Source: Gelidibacter salicanalis (GTDB taxonomy: Bacteria > Bacteroidota > Bacteroidia > Flavobacteriales > Flavobacteriaceae). From it: a stretch of DNA of 34,299 nucleotides. The notes under the pieces were generated by a model that saw nothing but the letters and a program-made list of their open reading frames with translations, ran no database searches and was not told the DNA's origin. The translations under genes and the position numbers were made by a program. Positions 8,372 through 17,305 of the stretch are shown here, in pieces (positions within the stretch are counted from its first letter, which is position 1; the number at the start of each line of letters is the position of its first letter). Where the stretch lies: assembly GCF_016469035.1 (NCBI RefSeq), contig NZ_JAEHJZ010000052.1:62906-97204 (forward strand), read 5' to 3'.

Positions 8372-10822
8372 ATGAAAGAATCTAAATTTTTAAGTCTTGA
8401 CAGTTTGTCATTTCAGGAGTTTGATGAAAATTCTGAGTTAATTCCTCTAATGACACCTGAAGATGAAGAGCAAATAAATAACGAAGAATTACCAGCAACA
8501 CTGCCTATCCTGCCATTGCGGAATACGGTTTTGTTTCCTGGTGTGGTCATTCCAATTACCGCTGGAAGGGATAAATCTATCAAACTGATCAATGAGGCTA
8601 ACAAAGGCAGCAAGGTCATTGGTGTGGTGTCTCAAAAAGATGGCAGTATAGAAGATCCTGAAGGAAAAGATGTGTATAATACAGGAACAGTTGCCCGTAT
8701 TCTTCGGGTGCTGAAAATGCCTGATGGCAATACAACTATTATTATTCAGGGTAAAAAGCGTTTCGAAATTGATCAGGTAATCACAGAAGACCCTTATATC
8801 ACAGCGACTGTTAAGGATGTCGCTGAGGCGAAACCTGCTGAAGATAACGAAGAGTTTTCCGCCATTATAGAATCTATTAAAGATTTGGCGCTTCAAATTA
8901 TTAAGGAGAGTCCAAACATCCCGACCGAAGCCACTTTTGCTATCAAGAATATCGAAAGCAATTCGTTTTTGGTGAATTTTGTGTCTTCTAACATGAATCT
9001 GTCCATTGAAGAAAAACAGAATTTATTAGAAATCAATGACTTAAAGGAGCGTGCATTAGCAACTTTGAAATATATGAATGTTGAATTCCAAAAATTGGAA
9101 CTTAAAAATGACATTCAGTCTAAGGTTCAAAGCGATATGAACCAACAACAGCGCGAATATTTCTTACATCAGCAAATGAAAACCATTCAAGAGGAATTGG
9201 GTGGAGTATCTTCTGATGAAGAGATTGATGACATGAGAGTGCGCTCAAAATCCAAAAAATGGGATGAGAAAATCGATACGCATTTTCAAAAGGAATTGAT
9301 GAAATTACAACGCATGAATCCGCAGGTTGCCGAATATTCCATCCAAAGAAATTATTTGGATCTTTTTCTGGAGTTGCCTTGGAATGAATTCAGCAAGGAT
9401 AAATTCGATTTAAAGCGCGCCAAACGAATTTTAGATCGTGATCATTACGGACTAGATGATGTGAAGCGACGCATTATAGAATATCTGGCAGTTTTAAAAT
9501 TGCGTAATGATATGAAATCGCCAATCCTCTGTTTGTATGGGCCTCCTGGAGTAGGGAAGACCTCTTTAGGAAAGTCGGTAGCCGAAGCATTAGGACGGGA
9601 GTATGTACGGATGTCTTTAGGTGGGTTGCGCGATGAAGCTGAAATTCGTGGTCATAGAAAAACCTATATCGGTGCTATGCCCGGACGTATCCTCCAAAGT
9701 TTGAAAAAAGCGGGAACCTCAAACCCTGTATTTGTATTGGATGAAATTGATAAATTGTCCAATAGCCATCAAGGAGATCCTTCTTCAGCCATGTTGGAAG
9801 TGTTGGATCCGGAACAAAATGCTGATTTTCATGATAACTTTTTAGAAATGGGCTTCGACCTCTCTAAAGTTATGTTTATTGCTACAGCAAACAGTTTGAG
9901 TACCATTCAGCCAGCCTTGTTGGACCGTATGGAAATTATTGACGTTACCGGGTATACCATTGAAGAAAAAGTGGAGATTGCCAAACGTCATTTACTGCCA
10001 AAGCAACTTAAAGAACACGGATTAACGGATGATAATTTGAAGATAGCCAAACCACAATTGGAAAAAATTGTAGAAGGTTATACAAGGGAATCAGGAGTGA
10101 GAGGTTTGGAAAAACAATTGGCAAAGATGGTCCGCTATGCGGCCAAAAACATTGCCATGGAAGAGCCTTATAACAAAAAGGTCTCCAATGAAGATGTGTT
10201 AGAAGTACTTGGTTCTCCACGTATGGAGCGCGACAAATATGAGAATAACAACGTCGCGGGTGTGGTTACCGGATTGGCATGGACGAGAGTAGGAGGCGAC
10301 ATTTTATTTATAGAATCCATTCTATCTAAAGGAAAAGGCACCTTGACCATTACTGGTAATTTAGGAACGGTGATGAAAGAATCGGCTACCATTGCTATGG
10401 AGTATATAAAATCTAATGCTGATGAGTTTGGTATTGATCCTGATGTCTTTGAAAAATACAATGTGCACATTCACGTGCCAGAAGGCGCAACGCCCAAAGA
10501 TGGACCGAGTGCTGGTGTAACGATGTTAACCTCGTTAGTGTCTCTTTTCACACAGCGAAAAGTGAAAAACAGCTTAGCAATGACCGGAGAGATTACCCTA
10601 AGAGGAAAAGTGTTACCTGTTGGGGGCATCAAAGAAAAGATATTGGCTGCCAAGCGTGCAAGAATTAAAGAAATTCTGCTTTGTGAAGATAACAGACGGG
10701 ATATTGAAGAGATCAAACCAGAATATCTGAAAGGTTTGAAATTTCATTATGTTACCGATATGAGTGATGTTTTAAAATACGCCTTGACGGATGAGAAGGT
10801 CAAGAACGCTAAAACCTTATAA
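8372..10822 (+). CDS. lon: Endopeptidase La (Lon), ATP-dependent protease
   Basis: This 816-residue protein is the AAA+ serine protease Lon, which degrades misfolded and regulatory proteins in the cytoplasm as a hexamer. An acidic N-terminal extension of about 40 residues precedes the LON substrate-binding domain (about 42-240). The AAA+ module carries Walker A GPPGVGKT (390-397) and Walker [10 protein letters not shown]. The protease domain has catalytic Ser713 in KDGPSAG and Lys756 in GGIKEK, the same 43-residue spacing as the E. coli Ser679/Lys722 dyad. All key residues are intact. It is transcribed alone, divergent from the sigma operon, with two dyads upstream and a strong terminator downstream. 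Confidence 0.98.
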   Translation: MKESKFLSLDSLSFQEFDENSELIPLMTPEDEEQINNEELPATLPILPLRNTVLFPGVVIPITAGRDKSIKLINEANKGSKVIGVVSQKDGSIEDPEGKDVYNTGTVARILRVLKMPDGNTTIIIQGKKRFEIDQVITEDPYITATVKDVAEAKPAEDNEEFSAIIESIKDLALQIIKESPNIPTEATFAIKNIESNSFLVNFVSSNMNLSIEEKQNLLEINDLKERALATLKYMNVEFQKLELKNDIQSKVQSDMNQQQREYFLHQQMKTIQEELGGVSSDEEIDDMRVRSKSKKWDEKIDTHFQKELMKLQRMNPQVAEYSIQRNYLDLFLELPWNEFSKDKFDLKRAKRILDRDHYGLDDVKRRIIEYLAVLKLRNDMKSPILCLYGPPGVGKTSLGKSVAEALGREYVRMSLGGLRDEAEIRGHRKTYIGAMPGRILQSLKKAGTSNPVFVLDEIDKLSNSHQGDPSSAMLEVLDPEQNADFHDNFLEMGFDLSKVMFIATANSLSTIQPALLDRMEIIDVTGYTIEEKVEIAKRHLLPKQLKEHGLTDDNLKIAKPQLEKIVEGYTRESGVRGLEKQLAKMVRYAAKNIAMEEPYNKKVSNEDVLEVLGSPRMERDKYENNNVAGVVTGLAWTRVGGDILFIESILSKGKGTLTITGNLGTVMKESATIAMEYIKSNADEFGIDPDVFEKYNVHIHVPEGATPKDGPSAGVTMLTSLVSLFTQRKVKNSLAMTGEITLRGKVLPVGGIKEKILAAKRARIKEILLCEDNRRDIEEIKPEYLKGLKFHYVTDMSDVLKYALTDEKVKNAKTL

Positions 10823-10826
10823 CCCT

Positions 10827-10856
10827 AACGGCAACAAATTGTTGCCGTTTTTTTTT
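10827..10856 (+). terminator. Intrinsic terminator of lon
   Basis: AACGGCAAC (10827-10835) pairs with GTTGCCGTT (10841-10849) around AAATT, followed by a run of nine T. It begins just after the lon stop codon. Confidence 0.92.
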
Positions 10857-10902
10857 GGTTTAAAAATAAAATAATCTTAGAACAGCTTTAAGGAAGAAAT
10901 CT

Positions 10903-10910
10903 TACTTTTG
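10903..10910 (+). promoter_or_regulatory. Candidate -7 element for porQ
   Basis: TACTTTTG matches the Bacteroidota -7 consensus TAnnTTTG and ends only 7 bases before the porQ ATG, so the transcript would be leaderless or nearly so. No TTG is seen at the expected 17-23 base distance upstream, which lowers confidence. Confidence 0.4.
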
Positions 10911-10917
10911 TTGTGCT

Positions 10918-11937
10918 ATGATTAAGACGATTGCTGTTATATTCTTTATTCTCTCGAACGTCTCAGTTTTCGCGCAACTCGGTGGCGAATCTACCTACCA
11001 GTTCTTAAATTTGGTGTCCTCACCACGCCAAGCGGCATTAGGAGGAAAGGTTATTACCAATTTTGATTACGACGTTACTGGCGGACTATATAATCCGGCC
11101 ACCATCAACCCTGAAATGGACAATCAATTGGCGTTAAATTATTCCAGTTATTTGGGTGGCATCAGTTATGGTACTGGAGCGTATGCCTATACTTGGGATC
11201 GGCATGTTCAGACGTTTCACGTAGGGATGACTTATATCAATTACGGTAAGTTTGATGGCTATGATCAAACTGGCGAGTCTACTGGCACGTTTACTGGTAA
11301 TGAAGCTGCCTTGTCTTTTGGGTATTCCTATAAAATTCCTTATTCTGATTTTTATGTGGGTGTCAGCGGCAAGTTGATCACGTCAAAATTGGAACAGTAT
11401 AACTCTATTGGAGGCGCTCTTGATGTAGGTGTAATTTATATAAATGAAAAGCTTAATTTTAATGCGGCAGTCACGGTGAGAAATTTTGGAACACAATTTA
11501 CCACCTATGCTGACCTTGAGGAAAAATTGCCGTTAGAGGTCAATTTAGGCCTTTCCCAAACTTTGCAATATGTTCCTCTGAGATGGCACCTCACGTTTGA
11601 TAATTTACAGCAATGGCCCATCGGGTTTTCAAATCCTGCTCGGGCCAACACCAATTTAGATGGCAATCAAACCCAAGAAAAAGTAGGGCTTTTAAATGAA
11701 TTAATGCGTCACACCATTATGGGGGCAGAACTATTTCCTGATAGAGGATTTAATTTACGGTTGGGGTATAATTTTAGACGTGCCGAAGAGTTGCGTATTG
11801 TGGACCAGCGCAACTTTTCAGGGCTTTCCTTTGGGATTGGCATCAAACTTAATAAATTGCGCTTCAGTTATACACATGCACGCTATACCAGCGCATCAAA
11901 TACCAGTTTTTTCGGACTGCAAATAGATTTAAGATAA
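10918..11937 (+). CDS. porQ: Type IX secretion system protein PorQ
   Basis: The 339-residue protein has a signal peptide (about 1-19, ending VFAQ) and a beta-barrel outer-membrane architecture. The opening STYQFLNLVSSPRQAALGG and later GGLYNPATINPEM segments are characteristic of PorQ. PorQ belongs to the type IX secretion system of Bacteroidota, where it is linked to the cell-surface attachment complex with PorU, PorV and PorZ. It is followed at 34 bases by cmk, a neighbour I know for it in flavobacteria. Its presence fits the type B T9SS cargo encoded at 23448-29081. No other core T9SS gene is in the window. Confidence 0.88.
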   Translation: MIKTIAVIFFILSNVSVFAQLGGESTYQFLNLVSSPRQAALGGKVITNFDYDVTGGLYNPATINPEMDNQLALNYSSYLGGISYGTGAYAYTWDRHVQTFHVGMTYINYGKFDGYDQTGESTGTFTGNEAALSFGYSYKIPYSDFYVGVSGKLITSKLEQYNSIGGALDVGVIYINEKLNFNAAVTVRNFGTQFTTYADLEEKLPLEVNLGLSQTLQYVPLRWHLTFDNLQQWPIGFSNPARANTNLDGNQTQEKVGLLNELMRHTIMGAELFPDRGFNLRLGYNFRRAEELRIVDQRNFSGLSFGIGIKLNKLRFSYTHARYTSASNTSFFGLQIDLR

Positions 11938-11971
11938 ATTAAAAAGATTTCCGTTTCCAAGGAAAATAAAT

Positions 11972-12658
11972 ATGAAAAAGATTACAATTGCCATTGACGG
12001 CTATTCATCCACAGGAAAAAGTACCGTTGCCAAACAATTGGCAAAAGCCCTGGGCTATGTGTATGTAGATTCTGGTGCTATGTATAGAGCGGTGACCTTA
12101 TATGCGATGCAACAAAACATCATCTCAAAAGATAATTTTGATGTTAATCGGTTGGTTTCAGAATTGGACATTGTAAAGATCAGTTTTAAATATAATGAGC
12201 AGTTAGGTTTTGCTGAAGTGTATTTGAACGGAACGAATGTTGAGAACGACATCCGCACCTTAGAAGTGTCGCAAAATGTTAGTCAAGTCGCTGAAATTTC
12301 AGAAGTGCGTAGAATGCTCGTCCTACAACAACAGCAAATGGGCAAAGAAAAAGGAGTAGTCATGGATGGTCGTGATATAGGTACCGTAGTTTTTCCGGAT
12401 GCGGAACTGAAATTCTTTATGACCGCTTCTGCTGAAACAAGAGCGCAAAGACGTTATAAAGAATTGCTTGAACGGCATGAAGATGTCAGTTATGAAGACG
12501 TATTAAAAAATGTGGAATCAAGAGATTTGATCGATTCTACCAGAGAAGATTCCCCTTTAATGAAGGCTAAAGACGCTTTGGAAATTGACAACTCTAATTT
12601 ATCATTGGCAGCACAATTTGAAAAAATTTATGTGTTAGCTCAAAATGCCATTAAGTAA
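11972..12658 (+). CDS. cmk: Cytidylate kinase
   Basis: The 228-residue enzyme phosphorylates CMP and dCMP to the diphosphates using ATP, in pyrimidine nucleotide recycling. The P-loop is GYSSTGKST (10-18), followed by the VDSGAMYRA substrate-binding motif and the DGRDIGTVVFPDA motif. The length is normal. An AAGGAAA tract 9 bases upstream of the ATG is one of the few Shine-Dalgarno-like sequences here. It probably shares a transcript with porQ. In many bacteria cmk directly precedes rpsA; here a reverse-strand gene lies between them. Confidence 0.96.
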   Translation: MKKITIAIDGYSSTGKSTVAKQLAKALGYVYVDSGAMYRAVTLYAMQQNIISKDNFDVNRLVSELDIVKISFKYNEQLGFAEVYLNGTNVENDIRTLEVSQNVSQVAEISEVRRMLVLQQQQMGKEKGVVMDGRDIGTVVFPDAELKFFMTASAETRAQRRYKELLERHEDVSYEDVLKNVESRDLIDSTREDSPLMKAKDALEIDNSNLSLAAQFEKIYVLAQNAIK

Positions 12659-12670
12659 TAATACCAAGCC

Positions 12671-12691
12671 GAAAATGGGAGTAGGGTTTTA
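12671..12691. repeat. Short dispersed repeat, copy 1
   Basis: A 21-base sequence beginning GAAAATGGGAGTAG and ending GGTTTTA recurs at 18348-18370 with one substitution and a 2-base insertion. Both copies lie just past a gene end (cmk here, rnz there). Confidence 0.35.
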
Positions 12692-12722
12692 TAAAACATT
12701 GTAAATCATACTATAAATCAAA

Positions 12723-12747
12723 AAAAACGATCCAATGGATCGTTTTT
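12723..12747. terminator. Bidirectional terminator between cmk and the LysM gene
   Basis: A perfect 11-base stem, 12723-12733 with 12737-12747, surrounds the loop AAT. The core is ACGATCC/GGATCGT with A and T tracts on the two sides. It can end both the plus-strand cmk transcript and the minus-strand BON/LysM transcript. Confidence 0.92.
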
Positions 12748-12767
12748 ATATATAATCAAGGTTCAGA

Positions 12768-13145
12768 TTATTCGTTAGGAATAATGAGCTCTTGATTGGG
12801 ATGAATCATATCAGGATTTTTCAAAATATCAGTATTCGCTGAAAAAATCTTTTGGTATTTAGATGCATCACCATAATATTGTTTTGCTATTTTACTGAGC
12901 GTCTCACCAGATTTAACGGTGTGTCTTGCAAAAACAGAGGTGTCAGCTACTTTGATGTCTGCTTTAATATCAGATGGATTTTCGCCGCCAATAGCTTTGA
13001 TTTTATCCCATAACAAATTCTTTTCATATTGATTTTTGGCTGTTCCTTTTATTTTTAGGATCCCTTTTTCTTCAGAAACATCCCCGTTTTGAATGTTTAG
13101 TTCTTGACCCAGATCTAAAACACTTTGATACTTAGATTTTACCAT
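12768..13145 (-). CDS. BON/LysM-type small protein
   Basis: The 125-residue protein has an N-terminal BON-like segment (about 1-68) and a C-terminal LysM domain (about 74-123: HTVKSGETLSKIAKQYYGD followed by the HPNQELIIP closing strand). LysM binds peptidoglycan or other N-acetylglucosamine polymers. No signal peptide is visible, as in the YgaU/BON-LysM family, whose members lack an obvious export signal. It sits alone on the minus strand between cmk and rpsA. Physiological role is unknown; YgaU of E. coli is reported as a potassium-binding protein, but that function should not be transferred here. Confidence 0.85.
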   Translation of the reverse strand: MVKSKYQSVLDLGQELNIQNGDVSEEKGILKIKGTAKNQYEKNLLWDKIKAIGGENPSDIKADIKVADTSVFARHTVKSGETLSKIAKQYYGDASKYQKIFSANTDILKNPDMIHPNQELIIPNE

Positions 13146-13279
13146 AATATTTGAATTTTTTTAAATTAATGTACTTGTAAATATACTGAAATGTTGAGTA
13201 ATTTTGTAACCCGAATGCGATCAAATGTTCTCCATTCCATTTTGGACTGCTCATCTAATTATTGGGTAGTCGTAAATTA

Positions 13280-13311
13280 TTTGTTAATGAGAGAATTATA
13301 TTGTATTTTTG
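13280..13311 (+). promoter_or_regulatory. Promoter of rpsA
   Basis: TTTG at 13280-13283 and TATTTTTG at 13304-13311, separated by 20 bases, match the Bacteroidota consensus TTTG / TAnnTTTG. The start site expected near 13317 gives a leader of about 118 bases before the rpsA ATG. Confidence 0.8.
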
Positions 13312-13410
13312 CACTCCTTTTAGCGATGCCCATTGGAAGATAAAAGGAATGAAACAAAAAGCAAATAACACTTCTGTGTGTTGATCGCATAAAACTTCCT
13401 AGAACACTCA

Positions 13411-13429
13411 GAATACAAACTTAGTATTC
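13411..13429 (+). promoter_or_regulatory. Hairpin abutting the rpsA start codon
   Basis: GAATAC (13411-13416) pairs with GTATTC (13424-13429) around a 7-base loop, ending 5 bases before the ATG at 13435. It could affect translation initiation in a leader that lacks a Shine-Dalgarno sequence. Whether it has a regulatory role is a guess. Confidence 0.35.
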
Positions 13430-13434
13430 AGCAA

Positions 13435-15297
13435 ATGTCTGAAAAAGAAACAAAACAAGCCGAAGTAGACACTACTAACGCAACAGAAACAGCAGTAGAA
13501 ACTCAAACTACTGAAAAAGCAGCTCCTAAAGTATCAGAAGCACAAGCAAATCCTGAAAAATTCTTAAAAGATTTTAACTGGCACAATTACGAAGAAGGTA
13601 TTGAGCAAGTTGATGACAAGAAACTACAGGAGTTCGAAAAATTAGTATCAGAAAATTTCGTAGATACCCTTGATGATGAAGTCGTTGAAGGTGAAGTGAT
13701 CCATATTTCTGATCGTGACGCTATTATTGATATCAACGCAAAATCAGAAGGTGTAATTTCTCTTAATGAGTTCCGTTACAACCCTAATTTAAAAGTTGGT
13801 GACAAAGTAGAAGTTTTAATTGATGTACGTGAAGATTCTAACGGACAGTTAGTATTGTCTCACCGTAAAGCTAGAGTAATCAAAGCTTGGGATCGTGTAA
13901 ACAACGCACATGACACTGGCGAAATCGTAAACGGTTTTGTTAAATGTCGTACTAAAGGGGGGATGATCGTTGACGTATTTGGTATTGAAGCTTTCTTGCC
14001 AGGTTCTCAAATTGACGTGAAACCTATTAGAGATTACGATCAATATGTTAATAAAACAATGGAGTTTAAAGTTGTGAAAATCAACCACGAATTCAAAAAC
14101 ATTGTTGTGTCTCATAAAGCGCTTATTGAAGCCGATATTGAAGAACAGAAAAAAGAAATCATTGGTCAATTAGAAAAAGGACAAGTATTGGAAGGTATTG
14201 TTAAAAACATTACGTCTTACGGTGTCTTTATTGATCTTGGTGGTGTAGATGGTTTAGTCCATATTACGGATCTTTCTTGGTCACGTATCAACCATCCAAA
14301 TGAAATTGTAGAATTGGATCAGAAACTTAACGTTGTAATCCTTGATTTTGATGAAGATAAATCAAGAATCCAATTAGGTCTAAAACAATTGAGCAAACAT
14401 CCTTGGGAAGCTTTAGGCGACACTGTAAAAATTGGCGACAAAGTAAAAGGAAAAGTTGTTGTTATTGCTGATTACGGTGCATTTATTGAAGTAGAAGAAG
14501 GTGTAGAAGGATTAGTTCACGTAAGTGAAATGTCTTGGTCAACACATTTACGCTCTGCTCAAGATTTTGTAAAAGTAGGAGATGAAATTGAAGCGGTTAT
14601 TTTAACTCTAGATAGAGAAGACCGTAAAATGTCATTAGGTATCAAACAATTGACGCCAGACCCATGGACTGATATTACTACTAAATACCCAGTTGGCTCT
14701 AAGCACACAGGTATTGTACGTAACTTCACAAACTTTGGTGTGTTTGTAGAGTTAGAAGAAGGTATTGACGGTTTGATTTACATCTCTGATCTATCTTGGA
14801 CTAAGAAAATCAAGCATCCAAGTGAGTTCTGTAACGTAGGTGATACTTTAGATGTTGTCGTATTAGAGTTGGATGTTGAAGGACGTAAATTAAGTTTAGG
14901 TCATAAACAAACCACTACAAATCCTTGGGACAAATACGAAACTGAATTTGCTCTAGGTACAACGCATAAAGCGGAAATTTCTGAAATGGTAGATAAAGGT
15001 GCAACTGTAGAGTTTAACGAAGATATCGTTGCTTTCGTTCCTTCACGTCATTTAGAAATGGAAGATGGTAAGAAATTGAAAAAAGGTGATACGGCTGAAT
15101 TCAAAATTATTGAATTTAACAAAGAATTCAAACGTGTGGTCGCTTCTCATACTGCTATCTTTAAACAAGAAGAAATTGCTAACGTAAAAGCGGCTGTTGC
15201 TAAAGCAGAAGCTTCTGCAGCAGAGTCAAAACCAACACTTGGTGATGCCAATGATGCTTTACAAGCTCTTAAAGATAAAATGGACGGGAAGAAGTAA
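13435..15297 (+). CDS. rpsA: 30S ribosomal protein S1
   Basis: This 620-residue protein has six S1 (OB-fold) RNA-binding repeats at about 82-146, 160-228, 248-319, 335-405, 420-490 and 505-575. Repeats 3-5 carry the GVFI/GAFIEV core strand. S1 recruits mRNA to the 30S subunit. An acidic, Thr-rich N-terminal extension (about 1-40) and a Lys/Ala-rich tail flank the repeats, making it longer than E. coli S1 (557 residues). Codon use is biased towards favoured A/T-ending codons, as expected for high expression. It has its own promoter and terminator and is separated from cmk by the reverse-strand LysM gene. Confidence 0.97.
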   Translation: MSEKETKQAEVDTTNATETAVETQTTEKAAPKVSEAQANPEKFLKDFNWHNYEEGIEQVDDKKLQEFEKLVSENFVDTLDDEVVEGEVIHISDRDAIIDINAKSEGVISLNEFRYNPNLKVGDKVEVLIDVREDSNGQLVLSHRKARVIKAWDRVNNAHDTGEIVNGFVKCRTKGGMIVDVFGIEAFLPGSQIDVKPIRDYDQYVNKTMEFKVVKINHEFKNIVVSHKALIEADIEEQKKEIIGQLEKGQVLEGIVKNITSYGVFIDLGGVDGLVHITDLSWSRINHPNEIVELDQKLNVVILDFDEDKSRIQLGLKQLSKHPWEALGDTVKIGDKVKGKVVVIADYGAFIEVEEGVEGLVHVSEMSWSTHLRSAQDFVKVGDEIEAVILTLDREDRKMSLGIKQLTPDPWTDITTKYPVGSKHTGIVRNFTNFGVFVELEEGIDGLIYISDLSWTKKIKHPSEFCNVGDTLDVVVLELDVEGRKLSLGHKQTTTNPWDKYETEFALGTTHKAEISEMVDKGATVEFNEDIVAFVPSRHLEMEDGKKLKKGDTAEFKIIEFNKEFKRVVASHTAIFKQEEIANVKAAVAKAEASAAESKPTLGDANDALQALKDKMDGKK

Positions 15298-15319
15298 TTT
15301 TTCAAAACATTTGTAAATC

Positions 15320-15351
15320 AAAGCCTTCAACTAATGTTGAAGGCTTTTTTT
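15320..15351 (+). terminator. Intrinsic terminator of rpsA
   Basis: A perfect 12-base stem, 15320-15331 with 15336-15347 (core AGCCTTCAAC/GTTGAAGGCT), surrounds TAAT and runs into seven T. Confidence 0.95.
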
Positions 15352-15393
15352 GTTCTATTGCTTTCTACTTTAAGTCTTAGGTGCAGAAAACCA

Positions 15394-15423
15394 TTGCATA
15401 CAAGAATATTTATCCTAAATTTG
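15394..15423 (+). promoter_or_regulatory. Promoter of the pyrR-pyrB cluster
   Basis: TTG at 15394-15396 and TAAATTTG at 15416-15423, separated by 19 bases, match the flavobacterial consensus. The expected start near 15429 leaves a leader of only about 20 bases before pyrR. Confidence 0.78.
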
Positions 15424-15447
15424 TAAACCAAATACGTTTGGAAAACT

Positions 15448-15987
15448 ATGAGCCAAAAAGTTCTACTTAACGCAAAAGAGATCAATATCATTCTTCATAG
15501 ATTGGCTTGTCAACTGATTGAAAAACATAACGATTTTACTAATACCGTACTTATAGGCATTCAGCCTAGAGGAAAATTTCTGGCTGACAGGCTCGCTCAA
15601 ATTTTAAAGGACGATTATAAGATCAAGCATATTCAATTAGGACATTTGGATATCACATTTTTTAGAGACGATTTTCGTCGTGGCGAAAAACCTTTAGAGG
15701 CCAACACGACTGAAATCAATTTTATTGTTGAAGACAGGAATATTGTCTTTATTGATGACGTGCTCTATACAGGAAGAAGCATCCGTGCCGCTCTAACAGC
15801 CATTCAGTCTTTTGGACGCCCTAATGAAATTGAACTCCTAACCTTAATTGATAGACGCTTTAGCAGACACTTACCTATTCAACCAGACTATAGAGGTCGC
15901 CAGGTAGATGCTATCAATAAAGAAAAAGTAAAAGTCAATTGGGTAGAGAATGAAGGTGAAGATGCGGTGTATTTAGTTGAAGCATAA
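15448..15987 (+). CDS. pyrR: PyrR: pyrimidine regulator / uracil phosphoribosyltransferase
   Basis: This 179-residue type I phosphoribosyltransferase belongs to the PyrR family, which in Firmicutes binds pyr mRNA and also makes UMP from uracil and PRPP. The PRPP loop is VFIDDVLYTGRS (100-111). Earlier GIQPRGKFLADR and the ITFFRDDFRRGE segment match PyrR. It heads a cluster with pyrB 41 bases downstream. The leader is too short for an attenuator and the pyrR-pyrB gap holds only a weak CTGTTT/AAACAG pair, so RNA-binding attenuation of the Bacillus type is not evident here. The enzymatic role may dominate. Confidence 0.92.
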   Translation: MSQKVLLNAKEINIILHRLACQLIEKHNDFTNTVLIGIQPRGKFLADRLAQILKDDYKIKHIQLGHLDITFFRDDFRRGEKPLEANTTEINFIVEDRNIVFIDDVLYTGRSIRAALTAIQSFGRPNEIELLTLIDRRFSRHLPIQPDYRGRQVDAINKEKVKVNWVENEGEDAVYLVEA

Positions 15988-16028
15988 CTGTTTAAAGGAA
16001 TAACTAATAGCATAAAAAACAGCACACA

Positions 16029-16958
16029 ATGAGCGAATTAAGTGTCAATCACTTATTGGGAATTAAATATCTGAATTCAAAAGATATCCAACTTATTTTT
16101 GAAACTGCCGATCATTTTAAGGAAGTCATCAACAGACCCATCAAAAAAGTACCCTCGCTCAGAGATATTACCATTGCCAATTTATTTTTTGAAAACTCCA
16201 CCCGTACCAAACTTTCTTTTGAATTAGCAGAAAAACGACTCTCAGCAGATGTCATTAACTTTTCCGCCTCACAATCATCCGTGACAAAAGGAGAAACCTT
16301 AATTGATACCGTCAACAATATTTTGTCCATGAAGGTGGATATGGTGGTCATGCGGCATCCAAATCCGGGAGCTAGCGTGTTTTTATCCCAGCATGTTAAG
16401 GCAAGTATCATTAATGCAGGAGATGGCGCGCACGAGCATCCTACACAGGCTTTACTGGACAGCTATTCTATTAGAGAACGTTTGGGTCACGTACAAGGGA
16501 AAAATGTGGTTATTGTAGGCGATATTTTACACAGTCGCGTGGCCTTATCCAATATTTTTGCCTTGCAATTGCAAGGGGCTAATGTTATGGTATGTGGGCC
16601 AAAAACATTATTGCCAAAATACATCGATAAATTAGGCGTAAAAGTTGAAACCAACCTTAAAAAAGCATTGCAATGGTGTGATGTGGCCAATATGCTACGG
16701 GTTCAGAACGAACGCATGGATATGACTTACTTTCCATCTACCAGAGAATATACACAACAGTATGGTGTCAACAAAGCCTTGCTCAATTCCTTAGATAAAG
16801 AGATCACCATCATGCACCCAGGACCAATTAACCGTGGGGTAGAGATTACTAGTGACGTTGCAGATTCTAAGCAGGCCATCATTTTGGACCAAGTTCAAAA
16901 CGGAGTCGCGATCAGAATGGCGGTCATTTACTTATTAGCTTCTAAAATTAAACATTAA
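16029..16958 (+). CDS. pyrB: Aspartate carbamoyltransferase, catalytic subunit
   Basis: The 309-residue enzyme condenses carbamoyl phosphate with L-aspartate, the committed step of pyrimidine synthesis. Carbamoyl-phosphate-binding motifs are FFENSTRTKLSFE (STRT at 57-60), Lys87 in SSVTKGET, and HPTQ (137-140). The aspartate domain carries the HPGPINRGVE segment. Length matches the family. No pyrI regulatory subunit gene adjoins it. It lies 41 bases after pyrR and 10 bases before a small STAS-like gene, so the three are probably cotranscribed. Confidence 0.96.
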   Translation: MSELSVNHLLGIKYLNSKDIQLIFETADHFKEVINRPIKKVPSLRDITIANLFFENSTRTKLSFELAEKRLSADVINFSASQSSVTKGETLIDTVNNILSMKVDMVVMRHPNPGASVFLSQHVKASIINAGDGAHEHPTQALLDSYSIRERLGHVQGKNVVIVGDILHSRVALSNIFALQLQGANVMVCGPKTLLPKYIDKLGVKVETNLKKALQWCDVANMLRVQNERMDMTYFPSTREYTQQYGVNKALLNSLDKEITIMHPGPINRGVEITSDVADSKQAIILDQVQNGVAIRMAVIYLLASKIKH

Positions 16959-16968
16959 AACCATCGTT

Positions 16969-17301
16969 ATGATTTTTGACAAAGACAATAACATCACCCT
17001 TATCACTCAAGAAAAAAGTACCATTGTAGAATTGGTAAAGAAACTTCAAGCCACCTATCCAAAATTTAAAAATGATGATGTGATCATTAATTTATCTGTG
17101 ATCCATGAGGTAAGTTTACAGGATATAATTGAATTTTTAGAGATTTCAAATACCCACCGTCGTGCAAAGCATTCTTTTGTTATTGTGACCAATAAAACCA
17201 ATATCGACGAAACCCCAGATGAAATTATGGTGGTTCCAACACTTAAGGAAGCCTATGACCTGATTGAAATGGAGGAGATGGAACGCGATTTGGGAATCTA
17301 A
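16969..17301 (+). CDS. Small STAS-like protein next to rnz
   Basis: The 110-residue protein shows the beta-alpha alternation of a STAS/SpoIIAA-like domain. A first strand NNITLITQ leads to a helix, then the strand DDVIINLSVI, the helix LQDIIEFLEIS, the strand HSFVIVTN, and a C-terminal helix with the acidic end EEMERDLGI. The usual phosphorylatable Ser/Thr is not obvious. It begins 10 bases after pyrB and precedes rnz. In flavobacteria I know similar genes are often labelled ribonuclease Z because of this position, but it has no metallo-beta-lactamase motif. No function can be assigned from sequence. Confidence 0.72.
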   Translation: MIFDKDNNITLITQEKSTIVELVKKLQATYPKFKNDDVIINLSVIHEVSLQDIIEFLEISNTHRRAKHSFVIVTNKTNIDETPDEIMVVPTLKEAYDLIEMEEMERDLGI

Positions 17302-17305
17302 AAAT

